A stretch of DNA of 42,386 nucleotides from Pseudoduganella sp. (GTDB lineage Bacteria > Pseudomonadota > Gammaproteobacteria > Burkholderiales > Burkholderiaceae_D). Shown piece after piece: positions 35,013 to 42,386 of this stretch. Positions within the stretch are counted from its first letter, which is position 1, and every line of letters begins with the position of its first letter. The DNA is taken from the NCBI GenBank assembly GCA_021323265.1, contig JAJTCO010000026.1:1-42386 (forward strand), given 5' to 3'. Position numbers and translations under genes: made by a program. The notes beneath the pieces were generated by a model that saw only the letters and a list, made by a program, of their open reading frames with translations, was not told the origin of the DNA and made no database searches.

Positions 35013-35480
35013 TCACGCCGGGCGCGGGTCTTTGATCAGCCGGTGCACCAGCACCGGGATCTTGGTGTGCGACAGTACCTTGTTCGTCACGCTGCCCAGC
35101 AGCAGCTGGCCCCAGCCGCTGCGTCCATGCGAGCCGATGAAGATCAGGTCGCAGCCGCACTCCTTGGCCACGTCGACGATCTTCAGCGCGGCGCTTTCGG
35201 CAAACGCTGTCATGCCTTCGGCGCGTACGCCTTTCCTGGCGCAGGACTCAAGGATCGATTGCACGTGCTCGTTGCCCGCACGCTGCATCGCCGCCCGGTA
35301 CTCTTCCTCGCTGGGATAGCTGGGCGGGATGATTTCCACGTAGATCGGGTACTGGTACTCCGGCGCCACGAACAAGGCCAGCACTTCCGCACCCAGTTGC
35401 TGGGCGAGCTCGACCCCGGCGCAGGCGGTCTTGCTGGAAACGGCCGAGCCGTCGGTGGTGATCAGGATTTTCCGGTACAT
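35013..35480 (-). CDS. Universal stress protein (UspA family)
   Basis: A 155-residue Usp domain. 'MYRKILITTDGSAVS' begins the fold, and the ATP-binding motif G-2x-G-9x-G-S/T is present as 'GSHGRSGWGQLLLGSVTNKVL'. So this is probably an ATP-binding type. The insertion 'PEYQYPIYVEIIPPSYPSEEEYRA' is common in betaproteobacterial Usp proteins. AAAGGAGG precedes the ATG. A perfect FNR box at 35563-35576 suggests induction at low oxygen. Confidence 0.94.
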   Translation of the reverse strand: MYRKILITTDGSAVSSKTACAGVELAQQLGAEVLALFVAPEYQYPIYVEIIPPSYPSEEEYRAAMQRAGNEHVQSILESCARKGVRAEGMTAFAESAALKIVDVAKECGCDLIFIGSHGRSGWGQLLLGSVTNKVLSHTKIPVLVHRLIKDPRPA

Positions 35481-35562
35481 CTCAGCCTCCTTTAACTATT
35501 AAAAGAGTCAGGTCCTTCCTTCATTGTAGCCCCGTTTATCAGTATTGTTCTGTCGTAAAGAG

Positions 35563-35576
35563 TTGATATTTATCAA
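35563..35576. promoter_or_regulatory. Perfect FNR/ANR-type box upstream of usp
   Basis: TTGAT-ATTT-ATCAA matches the FNR consensus at all ten fixed positions. Its centre is about 41 bp upstream of the start point predicted from TGATAA at 35541-35536, the class II activation position, so it likely activates usp under low oxygen. Confidence 0.85.
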
Positions 35577-35702
35577 GAAACAGTGGCGGCAGCGCTGCGC
35601 GGGGCGCAAAAACCTGCGATTTCAGGGGCTTGCGGGAGGTATTTCACACGATCCGCAAATACAACAGTACACTGGCAAGACCCCGGGGCTACGCCTAAGT
35701 GA

Positions 35703-35732
35703 TTGAACAGAGGCCGCCGCCCCTGTTACACT
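35703..35732 (+). promoter_or_regulatory. Possible promoter of cheZ–cheA
   Basis: TTGAAC (35703-35708), an 18-bp spacer, then TACACT (35727-35732). A flagellar sigma-28 type promoter was looked for and not found. Confidence 0.4.
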
Positions 35733-35817
35733 CGCGTGAGTGCGCTATTTATTGCCGAGCGTCAAATGTGGCGCTTTCTCGGCAGCAGGAACCTTTGAAA
35801 ATTATGGAGAAGCAGGA

Positions 35818-36660
35818 ATGACCGACGCCGCTGATGATTTCGACGCTTTATTTGAGGAAGTATCTGCGCAAAGGGCGAATACGCCTGCACCTGCACCGGC
35901 CGCGGCTCCTGCGGCTGCATCCGACTCGGGCGATTCGGACGACCTGGAAGACCTGTTCAATGAAGTAGCGGCGGCCAGCAAGGCGCCGGCGGCGGCCCCC
36001 GCGGCGGCGCTGGCGGCGGTGGCGGCGGCCCCGGCCGACGGCGGCGAGCATGCCGACGGCGACCAGCACGGCATGTTCGAGCGCCTGGGCGGCATCGTGC
36101 GCCTGCTGCACGATTCGCTGCGTGAATTGGGCTACGACAAGGCCCTGACCGAAGCGTCGACCCAGATCGTGGACGCGCAGGACCGCCTGGAATACGTGGC
36201 CTCGCTGACCGAACAGGCGGCCAACAAGGTGTTGAACACCCTGGACGACGGCATGCCGGCCCAGGAGATCCTGTCCAAGCAATCGAAGGAAATGGAAGAG
36301 CGCTGGAGCGCCCTGTTCGCGGGCAAGCTGAGCATCGAAGAATTCAAGGCCCTGGCTGGCGATTCGCGCGCGTTCGCCGCCAAAGTGTCGGAAGCAACCG
36401 AGGCGGAAAAGGCGCGCCTGCTGGAAATCATGATGGCCCAGGACTTCCAGGACATCACGGGCCAGCTGATCAAGAAGGTCGTCGCCATCACGAAAAAGGT
36501 CGAAACCGAGCTGGCGCAACTGCTGAAGGACAATGCGCCAGCCGACGTGCGCGAGAAGATCGCACAGAAAGAGGTGTCGCTGATGTCGGGTCCTTCCGTG
36601 CCGTCGGAAGCCCTGAATCAGGACAGCGTGGATGACCTGCTTGCCGACCTGGGGTTCTAA
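35818..36660 (+). CDS. cheZ: Chemotaxis phosphatase CheZ
   Basis: A 280-residue CheY-P phosphatase. The N-terminus is extended by an acidic, Ala/Pro-rich stretch (about residues 1-85). The long helical hairpin then carries the active motif 'AQDFQDITGQ', with D212 and Q216 matching D143 and Q147 of E. coli CheZ. The C-terminal 'SVDDLLADLGF' is the CheY-binding peptide. An upstream in-frame start at 35740 lacks a ribosome site; AGCAGGA precedes the ATG at 35818. The stop overlaps cheA (TAATG). No cheY is adjacent. Confidence 0.93.
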   Translation: MTDAADDFDALFEEVSAQRANTPAPAPAAAPAAASDSGDSDDLEDLFNEVAAASKAPAAAPAAALAAVAAAPADGGEHADGDQHGMFERLGGIVRLLHDSLRELGYDKALTEASTQIVDAQDRLEYVASLTEQAANKVLNTLDDGMPAQEILSKQSKEMEERWSALFAGKLSIEEFKALAGDSRAFAAKVSEATEAEKARLLEIMMAQDFQDITGQLIKKVVAITKKVETELAQLLKDNAPADVREKIAQKEVSLMSGPSVPSEALNQDSVDDLLADLGF

Positions 36661-38546
36661 TGGACGATATGCTCAAGGAGTTCGTTGTCGAGGCCATGGA
36701 CTTGGCCGTCAACGTCGAAGAGCACCTGCTGCGCCTCGAACGTGACCCCGAGAACAAGGAGACACTGAACGCAGTTTTCCGCTCGTTCCACACCATCAAG
36801 GGTGGCGCGGGCTTCATGAACCTGGGGGCGCTGGTCTCGGCCTGCCACCTGACGGAAAACCTGTTCGATGCGCTGCGCACCGGCGCCGCGCCGGTCACCC
36901 CGCTGTCGATCGAGGCGGCGCTGCAGGCATCGGGTTTCGTCGCCGACCAGCTCACCGACCTGAACAACGGCACCGCGCCGGACGCGCTGGCGCCCATGCC
37001 GGCCGACCTGGAAGCGATCCTGAAGGAGGCCATCGAGGGCAAGGCCACCTCCAGCGCGGTCAAGGCCAAGCCGGCCGCCGCGCCGGCGGCGCCCGCTGCG
37101 ACGCCGGCCCCTGCCGCTGCCGCGCCGGCTGCCGCGCCGGCCGCTGCGGCCGCGCCATCGGCCGACGGCCTGGACTGGGAAGGCATGTATGAAGCCGTGG
37201 TGCCGCCCGGCACCTTCGTGCGCGCGGCCGCCGACGTGCGCGCCGAAGGCATCGCCGCCGCGCAAGCGGCCGTTGGCGCCGCCCCGGCGCCAGCCCCGGC
37301 CGCTGCCGCGCCGGAAGTGCGCGAGCGCCCGGCCGGCGAAGCCAAGCCGGCCGCCGCGCCGGTCAAGGAAGAATCCATCCGTATCGACGCCGTCAAGCTC
37401 GACGCCCTGCTGGAAGTGGCGGGCGAGTCGGTGCAGGCCGCCAACCAGGCGGCCGTGCTGCTGGAACGCCTGCAGCAGTTCAAGTTCGAAGGCCAGGCGG
37501 CGACCTTGATGTCGGCCCTGACCGAAACGCTGGAACGCGCCTCGCGCTATTCCACCGAACTGCAGCGCGCCACCCTGGCCACCCGCATGCAGCCGGTGGG
37601 CCGCCTGTTCCAGAAATTCCCGCGCCTGGTGCGCGAACTGGCGAAAGACCTGGGCAAGGAAGTCGAACTGACCATCGAAGGCGCGGAAACTGAAGTCGAC
37701 CGCGTGGTGGTGGACAGCCTGTACGATCCGTTGGTGCACATGCTGCGCAATGCGCTGGACCACGGGGTGGAAGGGCCGGAAGCACGCATGGCCATCGGCA
37801 AGCCGCCCAAGGCGTATATCTCGCTCAAGGCGTGGCAGGAGGCGAACTCCGTCATGATCGTGCTGCAGGACGACGGCAAGGGCATGGACCCGGCCGCCCT
37901 CAAACGCAAGGCGGCCGAGAAGGGCCTGATCTCGCCCAACGCCAACCTGACCGACGACGAGTCCTACCAGCTGGTGTTCCTGCCCGGCTTCTCGACCAAG
38001 GAAGTGGCGTCGTCCGTTTCCGGGCGCGGGGTCGGCATGGACGTGGTGAAGACCGCCGTAGAGAAGAACCGCGGCGCGATCCATATCGAGTCGCAGCTGG
38101 GCAAGGGCACCAAGTTTGCCATCCGCCTGCCGATCGAGCTGTCGATCGTGCCGACCATGCTGGTGTCGACCTCCGGCGCCCTGCTGGCGCTGCCGATGGC
38201 CGTGGTCGAGCGCGTGGTCGAACTGCCGGAAGTGTTCATGGAAGTGGGCGGCGCGCCGGTCCTGAAGGACCAGGGCCGTCCGCTGCCGGTGCGTTCGCTG
38301 GCTGATGCGCTGGGCTACGAGCCGTGCTCGGAGCGCGTGGGCATCGTGGTGAACTCGCCGCAACCCTACATCCTGGCCGTGGCAGCCGTGGACGGCACTG
38401 CCGACCTGGTGATCAAGCCGATGACCGCGCTGTCGGTGGACGGCATTACAGGCACTGCGCGGTCCGCCGAGGGCGACCTGGTCCTAGTTGTGGGCCTATC
38501 GTTCCTGATGGACGGTTGCAGGGGAAGTGTACGCATGGCGGCCTAA
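36660..38546 (+). CDS. cheA: Chemotaxis histidine kinase CheA
   Basis: A 628-residue kinase. The HPt domain has phospho-acceptor H44 in 'RSFHTIKGGAGF'. An Ala/Pro-rich segment (about 120-240) follows, in place of a clear P2 CheY-docking domain. The dimerisation helices come next, then the ATPase with N box 'LRNALDHGVEG', 'QDDGKGMD' and 'SGRGVGMDVVK', and a CheW-like C-terminus. It receives signals from receptors such as the two in this window and phosphorylates CheY. Translation is coupled to cheZ by TAATG. cheW, cheR and cheB are not in the window. A strong terminator follows. Confidence 0.95.
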   Translation: MDDMLKEFVVEAMDLAVNVEEHLLRLERDPENKETLNAVFRSFHTIKGGAGFMNLGALVSACHLTENLFDALRTGAAPVTPLSIEAALQASGFVADQLTDLNNGTAPDALAPMPADLEAILKEAIEGKATSSAVKAKPAAAPAAPAATPAPAAAAPAAAPAAAAAPSADGLDWEGMYEAVVPPGTFVRAAADVRAEGIAAAQAAVGAAPAPAPAAAAPEVRERPAGEAKPAAAPVKEESIRIDAVKLDALLEVAGESVQAANQAAVLLERLQQFKFEGQAATLMSALTETLERASRYSTELQRATLATRMQPVGRLFQKFPRLVRELAKDLGKEVELTIEGAETEVDRVVVDSLYDPLVHMLRNALDHGVEGPEARMAIGKPPKAYISLKAWQEANSVMIVLQDDGKGMDPAALKRKAAEKGLISPNANLTDDESYQLVFLPGFSTKEVASSVSGRGVGMDVVKTAVEKNRGAIHIESQLGKGTKFAIRLPIELSIVPTMLVSTSGALLALPMAVVERVVELPEVFMEVGGAPVLKDQGRPLPVRSLADALGYEPCSERVGIVVNSPQPYILAVAAVDGTADLVIKPMTALSVDGITGTARSAEGDLVLVVGLSFLMDGCRGSVRMAA

Positions 38547-38574
38547 GGCCACCAGACGAAAAGTTAGAAACCAC

Positions 38575-38614
38575 AAGCCTGCAGCCTTCCAAAAAGGGGC
38601 TGCAGGCTTTTTTT
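38575..38614 (+). terminator. Terminator of cheZ–cheA
   Basis: AAGCCTGCAGCC (38575-38586) pairs perfectly with GGCTGCAGGCTT (38598-38609), followed by further T. Confidence 0.92.
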
Positions 38615-38623
38615 ATTTGGCGC

Positions 38624-38690
38624 CATCGCACAAAAACTATGCTGGATTGCCCACAAGGCGGAAAACAGCCGGATTTTGCATCGCACAAAA
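38624..38690. repeat. 12-bp direct repeat upstream of leuC
   Basis: CATCGCACAAAA occurs at 38624-38635 and 38679-38690, 55 bp apart (about five helical turns). The second copy overlaps the likely leuC promoter region, next to CATAAT at 38696-38701. It could be a tandem regulator site. Confidence 0.5.
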
Positions 38691-38729
38691 TATGGCATAA
38701 TCGAACGGATCACCTAAACAGGCAGCATC

Positions 38730-40130
38730 ATGAAAACGCTTTACGACAAACTCTGGGAATCCCACGTAGTACGCACCGAGGAAGACGGCACCGCACTGCT
38801 GTACATCGACCGCCACCTGGTGCACGAAGTCACCAGCCCGCAGGCATTCGACGGCCTGCGCGACGCCGGCCGCCAGCCATGGCGCCTGTCGGCCAACCTG
38901 GCCGTGGCCGACCATAACGTGCCCACCACGGACCGTTCGCACGGCATTGAAGACCCGGTCTCGCGCCTGCAGGTGGAAACCCTGGACAAGAACACGAAGT
39001 CGGTCGGCATGACCTACTTCAACATGAACGACAAGCGCCAGGGCATCGTGCACGTGATCGGCCCGGAGCAGGGCGCGACCCTGCCGGGCATGACCGTGGT
39101 GTGCGGCGATTCGCACACCTCGACCCACGGCGCCTTCGGCGCGCTGGCGCACGGCATCGGCACCTCGGAAGTGGAGCACGTGCTGGCGACCCAGACCCTT
39201 TTGGCCAAGAAATCCAAGGCCATGCTGGTGCAGGTCGACGGCGAACTGCCGGACGGCGTGACCGCCAAGGACATCGTGCTGGCGGTGATCGGCAAGATCG
39301 GCACCGCGGGCGGCACCGGCTACGCGATCGAATTTGCCGGCTCGGCGATCCGTTCGCTTTCGATGGAAGGCCGCATGACCGTCTGCAACATGGCGATCGA
39401 GGCGGGCGCGCGCGCCGGCATGGTGGCCGTCGACGACGTGACGATCAACTACGTCAAGGGTCGCCCGTATTCCCCGGTGGGGCCGCAATGGGAGCAGGCG
39501 GTGGCCTACTGGCGCACCCTGCACTCGGACCCGGGCGCCAGGTTCGATTTCGTGGTGACGCTGGACGCTGCGCACATCCGCCCGCAGGTCACCTGGGGCA
39601 CCTCGCCCGAGCAGGTCACCTCCATCGACGGCCGCGTGCCGGACCCGGACCAGGAAAAGGACCCGGTCAAGCGCGACGCCATGGAAAAAGCCCTGGTGTA
39701 CATGAACCTGACGCCCAACACGCGCATCGAGGACATCCGCATCGACAAGGTCTTCATCGGCTCCTGCACCAATTCGCGCATCGAGGACCTGCGCGCCGCC
39801 GCCGCCGTCGTGCGCGGCAAGCAGCGCGCCTCCAACGTCAAGCTGGCGCTGGTGGTGCCGGGCTCGGGCCTGGTGAAAGAACAGGCCGAACGCGAAGGCC
39901 TCGACGCGATCTTCAAGGCCGCCGGCTTCGAATGGCGCGAGCCGGGCTGCTCGATGTGCCTGGCCATGAACGCCGACCGCCTGGAACCGGGCGAGCGCTG
40001 CGCCTCCACCTCCAACCGCAATTTTGAAGGCCGTCAGGGCCAGGGCGGACGCACCCACCTGGTGTCGCCTGCCATGGCCGCGGCCGCCGGTATCGCCGGC
40101 CATTTCGTGGATGTCCGATCCATCCGCTAA
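38730..40130 (+). CDS. leuC: 3-isopropylmalate dehydratase large subunit
   Basis: A 466-residue aconitase-family subunit that, with LeuD, converts 2-isopropylmalate to 3-isopropylmalate in leucine synthesis. The 4Fe-4S cysteines are C346 in 'GSCTNSR' and C407 and C410 in 'CSMC'. Also seen are '[11 protein letters not shown]' and '[11 protein letters not shown]'. First gene of the leu group; leuA is not in the window. Confidence 0.98.
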   Translation: MKTLYDKLWESHVVRTEEDGTALLYIDRHLVHEVTSPQAFDGLRDAGRQPWRLSANLAVADHNVPTTDRSHGIEDPVSRLQVETLDKNTKSVGMTYFNMNDKRQGIVHVIGPEQGATLPGMTVVCGDSHTSTHGAFGALAHGIGTSEVEHVLATQTLLAKKSKAMLVQVDGELPDGVTAKDIVLAVIGKIGTAGGTGYAIEFAGSAIRSLSMEGRMTVCNMAIEAGARAGMVAVDDVTINYVKGRPYSPVGPQWEQAVAYWRTLHSDPGARFDFVVTLDAAHIRPQVTWGTSPEQVTSIDGRVPDPDQEKDPVKRDAMEKALVYMNLTPNTRIEDIRIDKVFIGSCTNSRIEDLRAAAAVVRGKQRASNVKLALVVPGSGLVKEQAEREGLDAIFKAAGFEWREPGCSMCLAMNADRLEPGERCASTSNRNFEGRQGQGGRTHLVSPAMAAAAGIAGHFVDVRSIR

Positions 40131-40152
40131 CCATAACCAGCAAGAGTCCAAA

Positions 40153-40272
40153 ATGAAGAAACTATTCGCTATCGCTATCTCCGCCATCATCCTGACCGGC
40201 TGCAACACCATTGCAGGCATCGGCAAGGACGTGCAAAGGGCCGGGCAGGTTGTAGAAAGCGCCGGCAAATAA
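40153..40272 (+). CDS. Entericidin A/B family lipoprotein
   Basis: A 39-residue lipoprotein. '[17 protein letters not shown]' ends in a lipobox with the lipidated cysteine at residue 17, and the mature part '[22 protein letters not shown]' is the entericidin signature. It lies 22 nt after leuC and 56 nt before leuD. Entericidins are linked to envelope stress and programmed lysis in enterics, where they are an antidote/toxin pair; here only one copy is present. Confidence 0.92.
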   Translation: MKKLFAIAISAIILTGCNTIAGIGKDVQRAGQVVESAGK

Positions 40273-40328
40273 AAGCTGGACGTCCGGCCGCGCCATGCGC
40301 GCGCCGGGCGTCGCCATCGCAGAGAATC

Positions 40329-40976
40329 ATGGAAAAATTTACCGTCTATGAAGGTTTGGTAGCACCCCTCGATCGCGCCAATGTCGATACCGACGCGATC
40401 ATTCCGAAACAATTCCTGAAGTCGATCCACCGCACCGGCTTCGGTCCCAACCTGTTCGACGAATGGCGCTACCTGGATCACGGCGAACCGGGCATGGACA
40501 ACAGCAAGCGTCCGCTCAATCCGGACTTCGTGTTGAACCAGGCGCGCTACCAGGGCGCCTCGATTCTTTTGACCCGCAAGAACTTCGGCTGCGGCTCCTC
40601 GCGCGAACACGCGCCGTGGGCGCTCGACCAGTACGGCTTCCGCGCCATCCTGGCGCCGAGTTTCGCGGACATCTTCTTCAACAACTGCTTCAAGAACGGC
40701 CTGCTGCCGGTCGTCCTCACCGAAGCGCAGATCGATCATCTGTTCAACGAAGTCAAGGCCTTCCCGGGTTACCGCCTGGTGGTGGACCTTGAGCAGCAGC
40801 GCATCAGCACCAGCAACGGCACCATCTCCTACCCGTTCGAGATCGACGCCTTCCGCAAGTACTGCCTGATGAACGGTCTTGACGACATTGGCCTGACCCT
40901 GCGCCATGCCGACGAGATCCGCGCGTTCGAGCAACGCCGCCTTGCCAGCCAGCCCTGGCTGGCCAACGTTATCTAA
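40329..40976 (+). CDS. leuD: 3-isopropylmalate dehydratase small subunit
   Basis: A 215-residue small subunit of isopropylmalate isomerase. Hallmarks are '[16 protein letters not shown]', '[15 protein letters not shown]' and '[16 protein letters not shown]'. Usual length for the family. It is 15 nt upstream of leuB. Confidence 0.98.
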   Translation: MEKFTVYEGLVAPLDRANVDTDAIIPKQFLKSIHRTGFGPNLFDEWRYLDHGEPGMDNSKRPLNPDFVLNQARYQGASILLTRKNFGCGSSREHAPWALDQYGFRAILAPSFADIFFNNCFKNGLLPVVLTEAQIDHLFNEVKAFPGYRLVVDLEQQRISTSNGTISYPFEIDAFRKYCLMNGLDDIGLTLRHADEIRAFEQRRLASQPWLANVI

Positions 40977-40991
40977 ACAGAAGATCGCATA

Positions 40992-42059
40992 ATGAAAATC
41001 GCAATCCTGCCGGGCGATGGCATCGGCCCGGAAATCGTCAGCCAGGCCGTCAAGGTCCTGCATGCGCTGGACGAGAAGTTCGAGATGGAAACCGCGCCGG
41101 TCGGCGGCGCCGGCTATGAAGCCAAGGGCCATCCGCTGCCGGAAGACACCCTGGCGCTGGCCAAGGCGGCCGACGCCGTCCTGTTCGGCGCCGTGGGCGA
41201 CTGGAAGTACGACACGCTGGAGCGGGCGCTGCGCCCGGAGCAGGCCATCCTCGGCCTGCGCAAGCACCTGGGCCTGTTCGGCAACCTGCGTCCGGCCATC
41301 CTGTACCCCGAACTGGCCGGTGCCTCCACGCTCAAGCCGGAAGTGGTGTCGGGCCTGGACATCCTGATCGTGCGCGAGCTGACCGGCGACATCTACTTCG
41401 GCCAGCCGCGCGGCGTGCGCGAGTGCCCGGACGGCCCGTTCAAGGGCCAGCGCGAAGGCTTTGACACCATGCGCTATGCGGAAGGCGAAATCCGCCGCAT
41501 CGCCCACGTGGCGTTCCAGGCGGCGCAAAAGCGCGGCAAGCGCCTCACTTCCGTGGACAAGGCCAACGTGCTGGAAACCTTCCAGTTCTGGAAGGACATC
41601 GTGACCGATGTGCATAAGGAATACCCGGACGTGGCGCTGGACCATATGTACGTGGACAACGCCGCCATGCAGCTGGTGCGCGCGCCGAAGAAGTTCGACG
41701 TCATCGTCACCGGCAACATGTTTGGCGACATCCTGTCCGACGCCGCCGCCATGCTGACCGGTTCGATCGGCATGCTGCCGTCGGCCTCGCTCGACGCCAA
41801 CAACAAGGGCTTGTACGAACCGTCGCACGGCTCGGCGCCCGACATCGCGGGCAAGGGCATTGCCAACCCGCTGGCCACGATCCTGTCGGCCGCCATGATG
41901 CTGCGTTACTCGCTGGGCCGCGCCGAGCAGGCCGAGCGCATCGAAAGCGCCGTCAAGAAGGTGCTGGCGCAGGGCCTGCGCACGCCGGACATTTATGAAG
42001 AAGGCACCACCAAGGTTGGCACGGAACAGATGGGCGATGCCGTGGTGGCGGCGCTCTGA
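40992..42059 (+). CDS. leuB: 3-isopropylmalate dehydrogenase
   Basis: A 355-residue NAD-dependent oxidative decarboxylase that gives 2-oxoisocaproate. It has '[11 protein letters not shown]', '[13 protein letters not shown]', 'DKANVL', '[31 protein letters not shown]' and '[18 protein letters not shown]', all standard. Complete. Followed by a hairpin-rich spacer, then asd. Confidence 0.98.
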   Translation: MKIAILPGDGIGPEIVSQAVKVLHALDEKFEMETAPVGGAGYEAKGHPLPEDTLALAKAADAVLFGAVGDWKYDTLERALRPEQAILGLRKHLGLFGNLRPAILYPELAGASTLKPEVVSGLDILIVRELTGDIYFGQPRGVRECPDGPFKGQREGFDTMRYAEGEIRRIAHVAFQAAQKRGKRLTSVDKANVLETFQFWKDIVTDVHKEYPDVALDHMYVDNAAMQLVRAPKKFDVIVTGNMFGDILSDAAAMLTGSIGMLPSASLDANNKGLYEPSHGSAPDIAGKGIANPLATILSAAMMLRYSLGRAEQAERIESAVKKVLAQGLRTPDIYEEGTTKVGTEQMGDAVVAAL

Positions 42060-42087
42060 ACCCCGTCTGCGGCGCTTGCGGTGGAGG

Positions 42088-42122
42088 GGGCTGACCCTCG
42101 GGTCAGACCCGGAAGTGCCGGG
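42088..42122. repeat. REP-like double hairpin between leuB and asd
   Basis: CTGACCC-TC-GGGTCAG (42091-42106) is a perfect 7-bp inverted repeat, flanked by G and C runs that extend it. It is followed at once by CCCGG-AAGTG-CCGGG (42108-42122). No T tract follows, so it is not a normal terminator; it has the look of a dispersed extragenic palindrome. Confidence 0.55.
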
Positions 42123-42158
42123 GTAACGCTTAAAAATTTTCAAGCAAAGGAAAGCAAA

Positions 42159-42386
42159 ATGAAACTCGTAGGTCTGGTTGGTTGGCGCGGCATGGTCGGT
42201 TCGGTCCTGATGCAGCGCATGCAGGAAGAGGGCGATTTCGCCCACATCGAGCCGGTATTCTTCTCCACTTCGAACACCGGCGGCGCCGCGCCGAAGATGG
42301 CGAAGAACGAGACTACCCTGAAGGACGCCACCAACATCGACGAACTGAAACGCTGCGAGATCATCATCTCCTGCCAGGGCGGCGAC
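42159..42386 (+). CDS. asd: Aspartate-semialdehyde dehydrogenase (5' part, cut by window edge)
   Basis: The first 76 residues of a protein that normally has about 370. 'LVGLVGWRGMVGSVLMQRM' is the NADP-binding start, and 'VFFSTSNTGGAAP' and 'IIISCQGGD' fit the gamma/betaproteobacterial Asd type. It makes aspartate semialdehyde for lysine, threonine, methionine and peptidoglycan. AAAGGAA precedes the ATG. It continues past the right edge. Confidence 0.95.
   Translation, partial: MKLVGLVGWRGMVGSVLMQRMQEEGDFAHIEPVFFSTSNTGGAAPKMAKNETTLKDATNIDELKRCEIIISCQGGD

Larger units (their letters stand above)
35481..35817. other. Divergent control region between usp and cheZ
   Basis: No gene in these 337 nt. 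It holds the FNR box (35563-35576) and a possible minus-strand -10, TGATAA (35541-35536), for usp, and a possible cheZ promoter (35703-35732). Around the expected cheZ start point is a palindrome CACTC-GCGT-GAGTG (35729-35742). A 7-bp inverted repeat TGCCGAG…CTCGGCA (35753-35759, 35778-35784) lies in the leader. Confidence 0.6.

Noticed and set aside
37070..37160. Repetitive GCC/GCG tract in cheA as a possible DNA repeat element
   Set aside because: It encodes an Ala/Pro linker in frame within cheA; no fixed repeat unit.
38637..42245. 1202-residue open frame on the minus strand opposite leuC, leuD and leuB
   Set aside because: Shadow of conserved leucine genes; composition typical of an antisense frame.

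Overview
The window is a GC-rich chromosomal segment of a motile, Gram-negative betaproteobacterium. It most resembles the Oxalobacteraceae (Massilia / Duganella / Janthinobacterium type). The grounds are high GC, a leuC–entericidin–leuD–leuB–asd order, minor-pilin and chemotaxis genes, two TonB-dependent receptors, and SlyD and HemP of betaproteobacterial type. The genus is an inference. No rRNA, tRNA, CRISPR array, transposase or prophage gene was seen.

Layout. Positions 0.2–2.5 kb hold a small unknown gene and roxA (ribosomal-protein arginine hydroxylase), divergent from slyD. Positions 2.6–7.8 kb hold an Aer-like PAS chemoreceptor, a degenerate exported phosphoesterase-like protein, and mutS. 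Positions 8.1–15.4 kb are a tightly coupled type IV pilus minor-pilin operon (pilE, fimT, pilV, pilW, pilX, pilY1) ending in a TonB-C-like gene. Positions 15.6–23.6 kb hold a TonB receptor, a periplasmic binding protein, a second chemoreceptor with an HDOD partner, msrC and recQ. Positions 23.9–24.5 kb hold two small hydrophilic proteins, one of the KGG stress type.

Positions 24.5–31.3 kb are the most interesting part. A Fiu-like siderophore receptor is divergent from a five-gene operon: PepSY membrane protein, DUF2271, DUF4198, ApbE flavin transferase, and a membrane-anchored flavodoxin/FNR-type reductase. A Fur box sits in the shared promoter region. The DUF2271 protein carries a clear ApbE flavinylation motif (DGVSGAT). 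Together the genes read as a transmembrane electron chain from cytosolic NAD(P)H, through possible hemes in the PepSY protein, to a covalently bound periplasmic FMN. A likely purpose is reducing ferric siderophores imported by the receptor.

Positions 31.3–33.3 kb are a second Fur-controlled unit (hemP, a small unknown gene, a DUF2325 protein), with a near-consensus promoter overlapped by a Fur box. Positions 33.3–35.5 kb hold an FNR-like regulator without an Fe-S cysteine set, a NarL-type response regulator and a universal stress protein, with a perfect FNR box upstream of the last. Positions 35.8–38.5 kb are cheZ–cheA. Positions 38.7–42.4 kb are leuC, an entericidin lipoprotein, leuD, leuB and the 5' part of asd, which is cut by the window edge.
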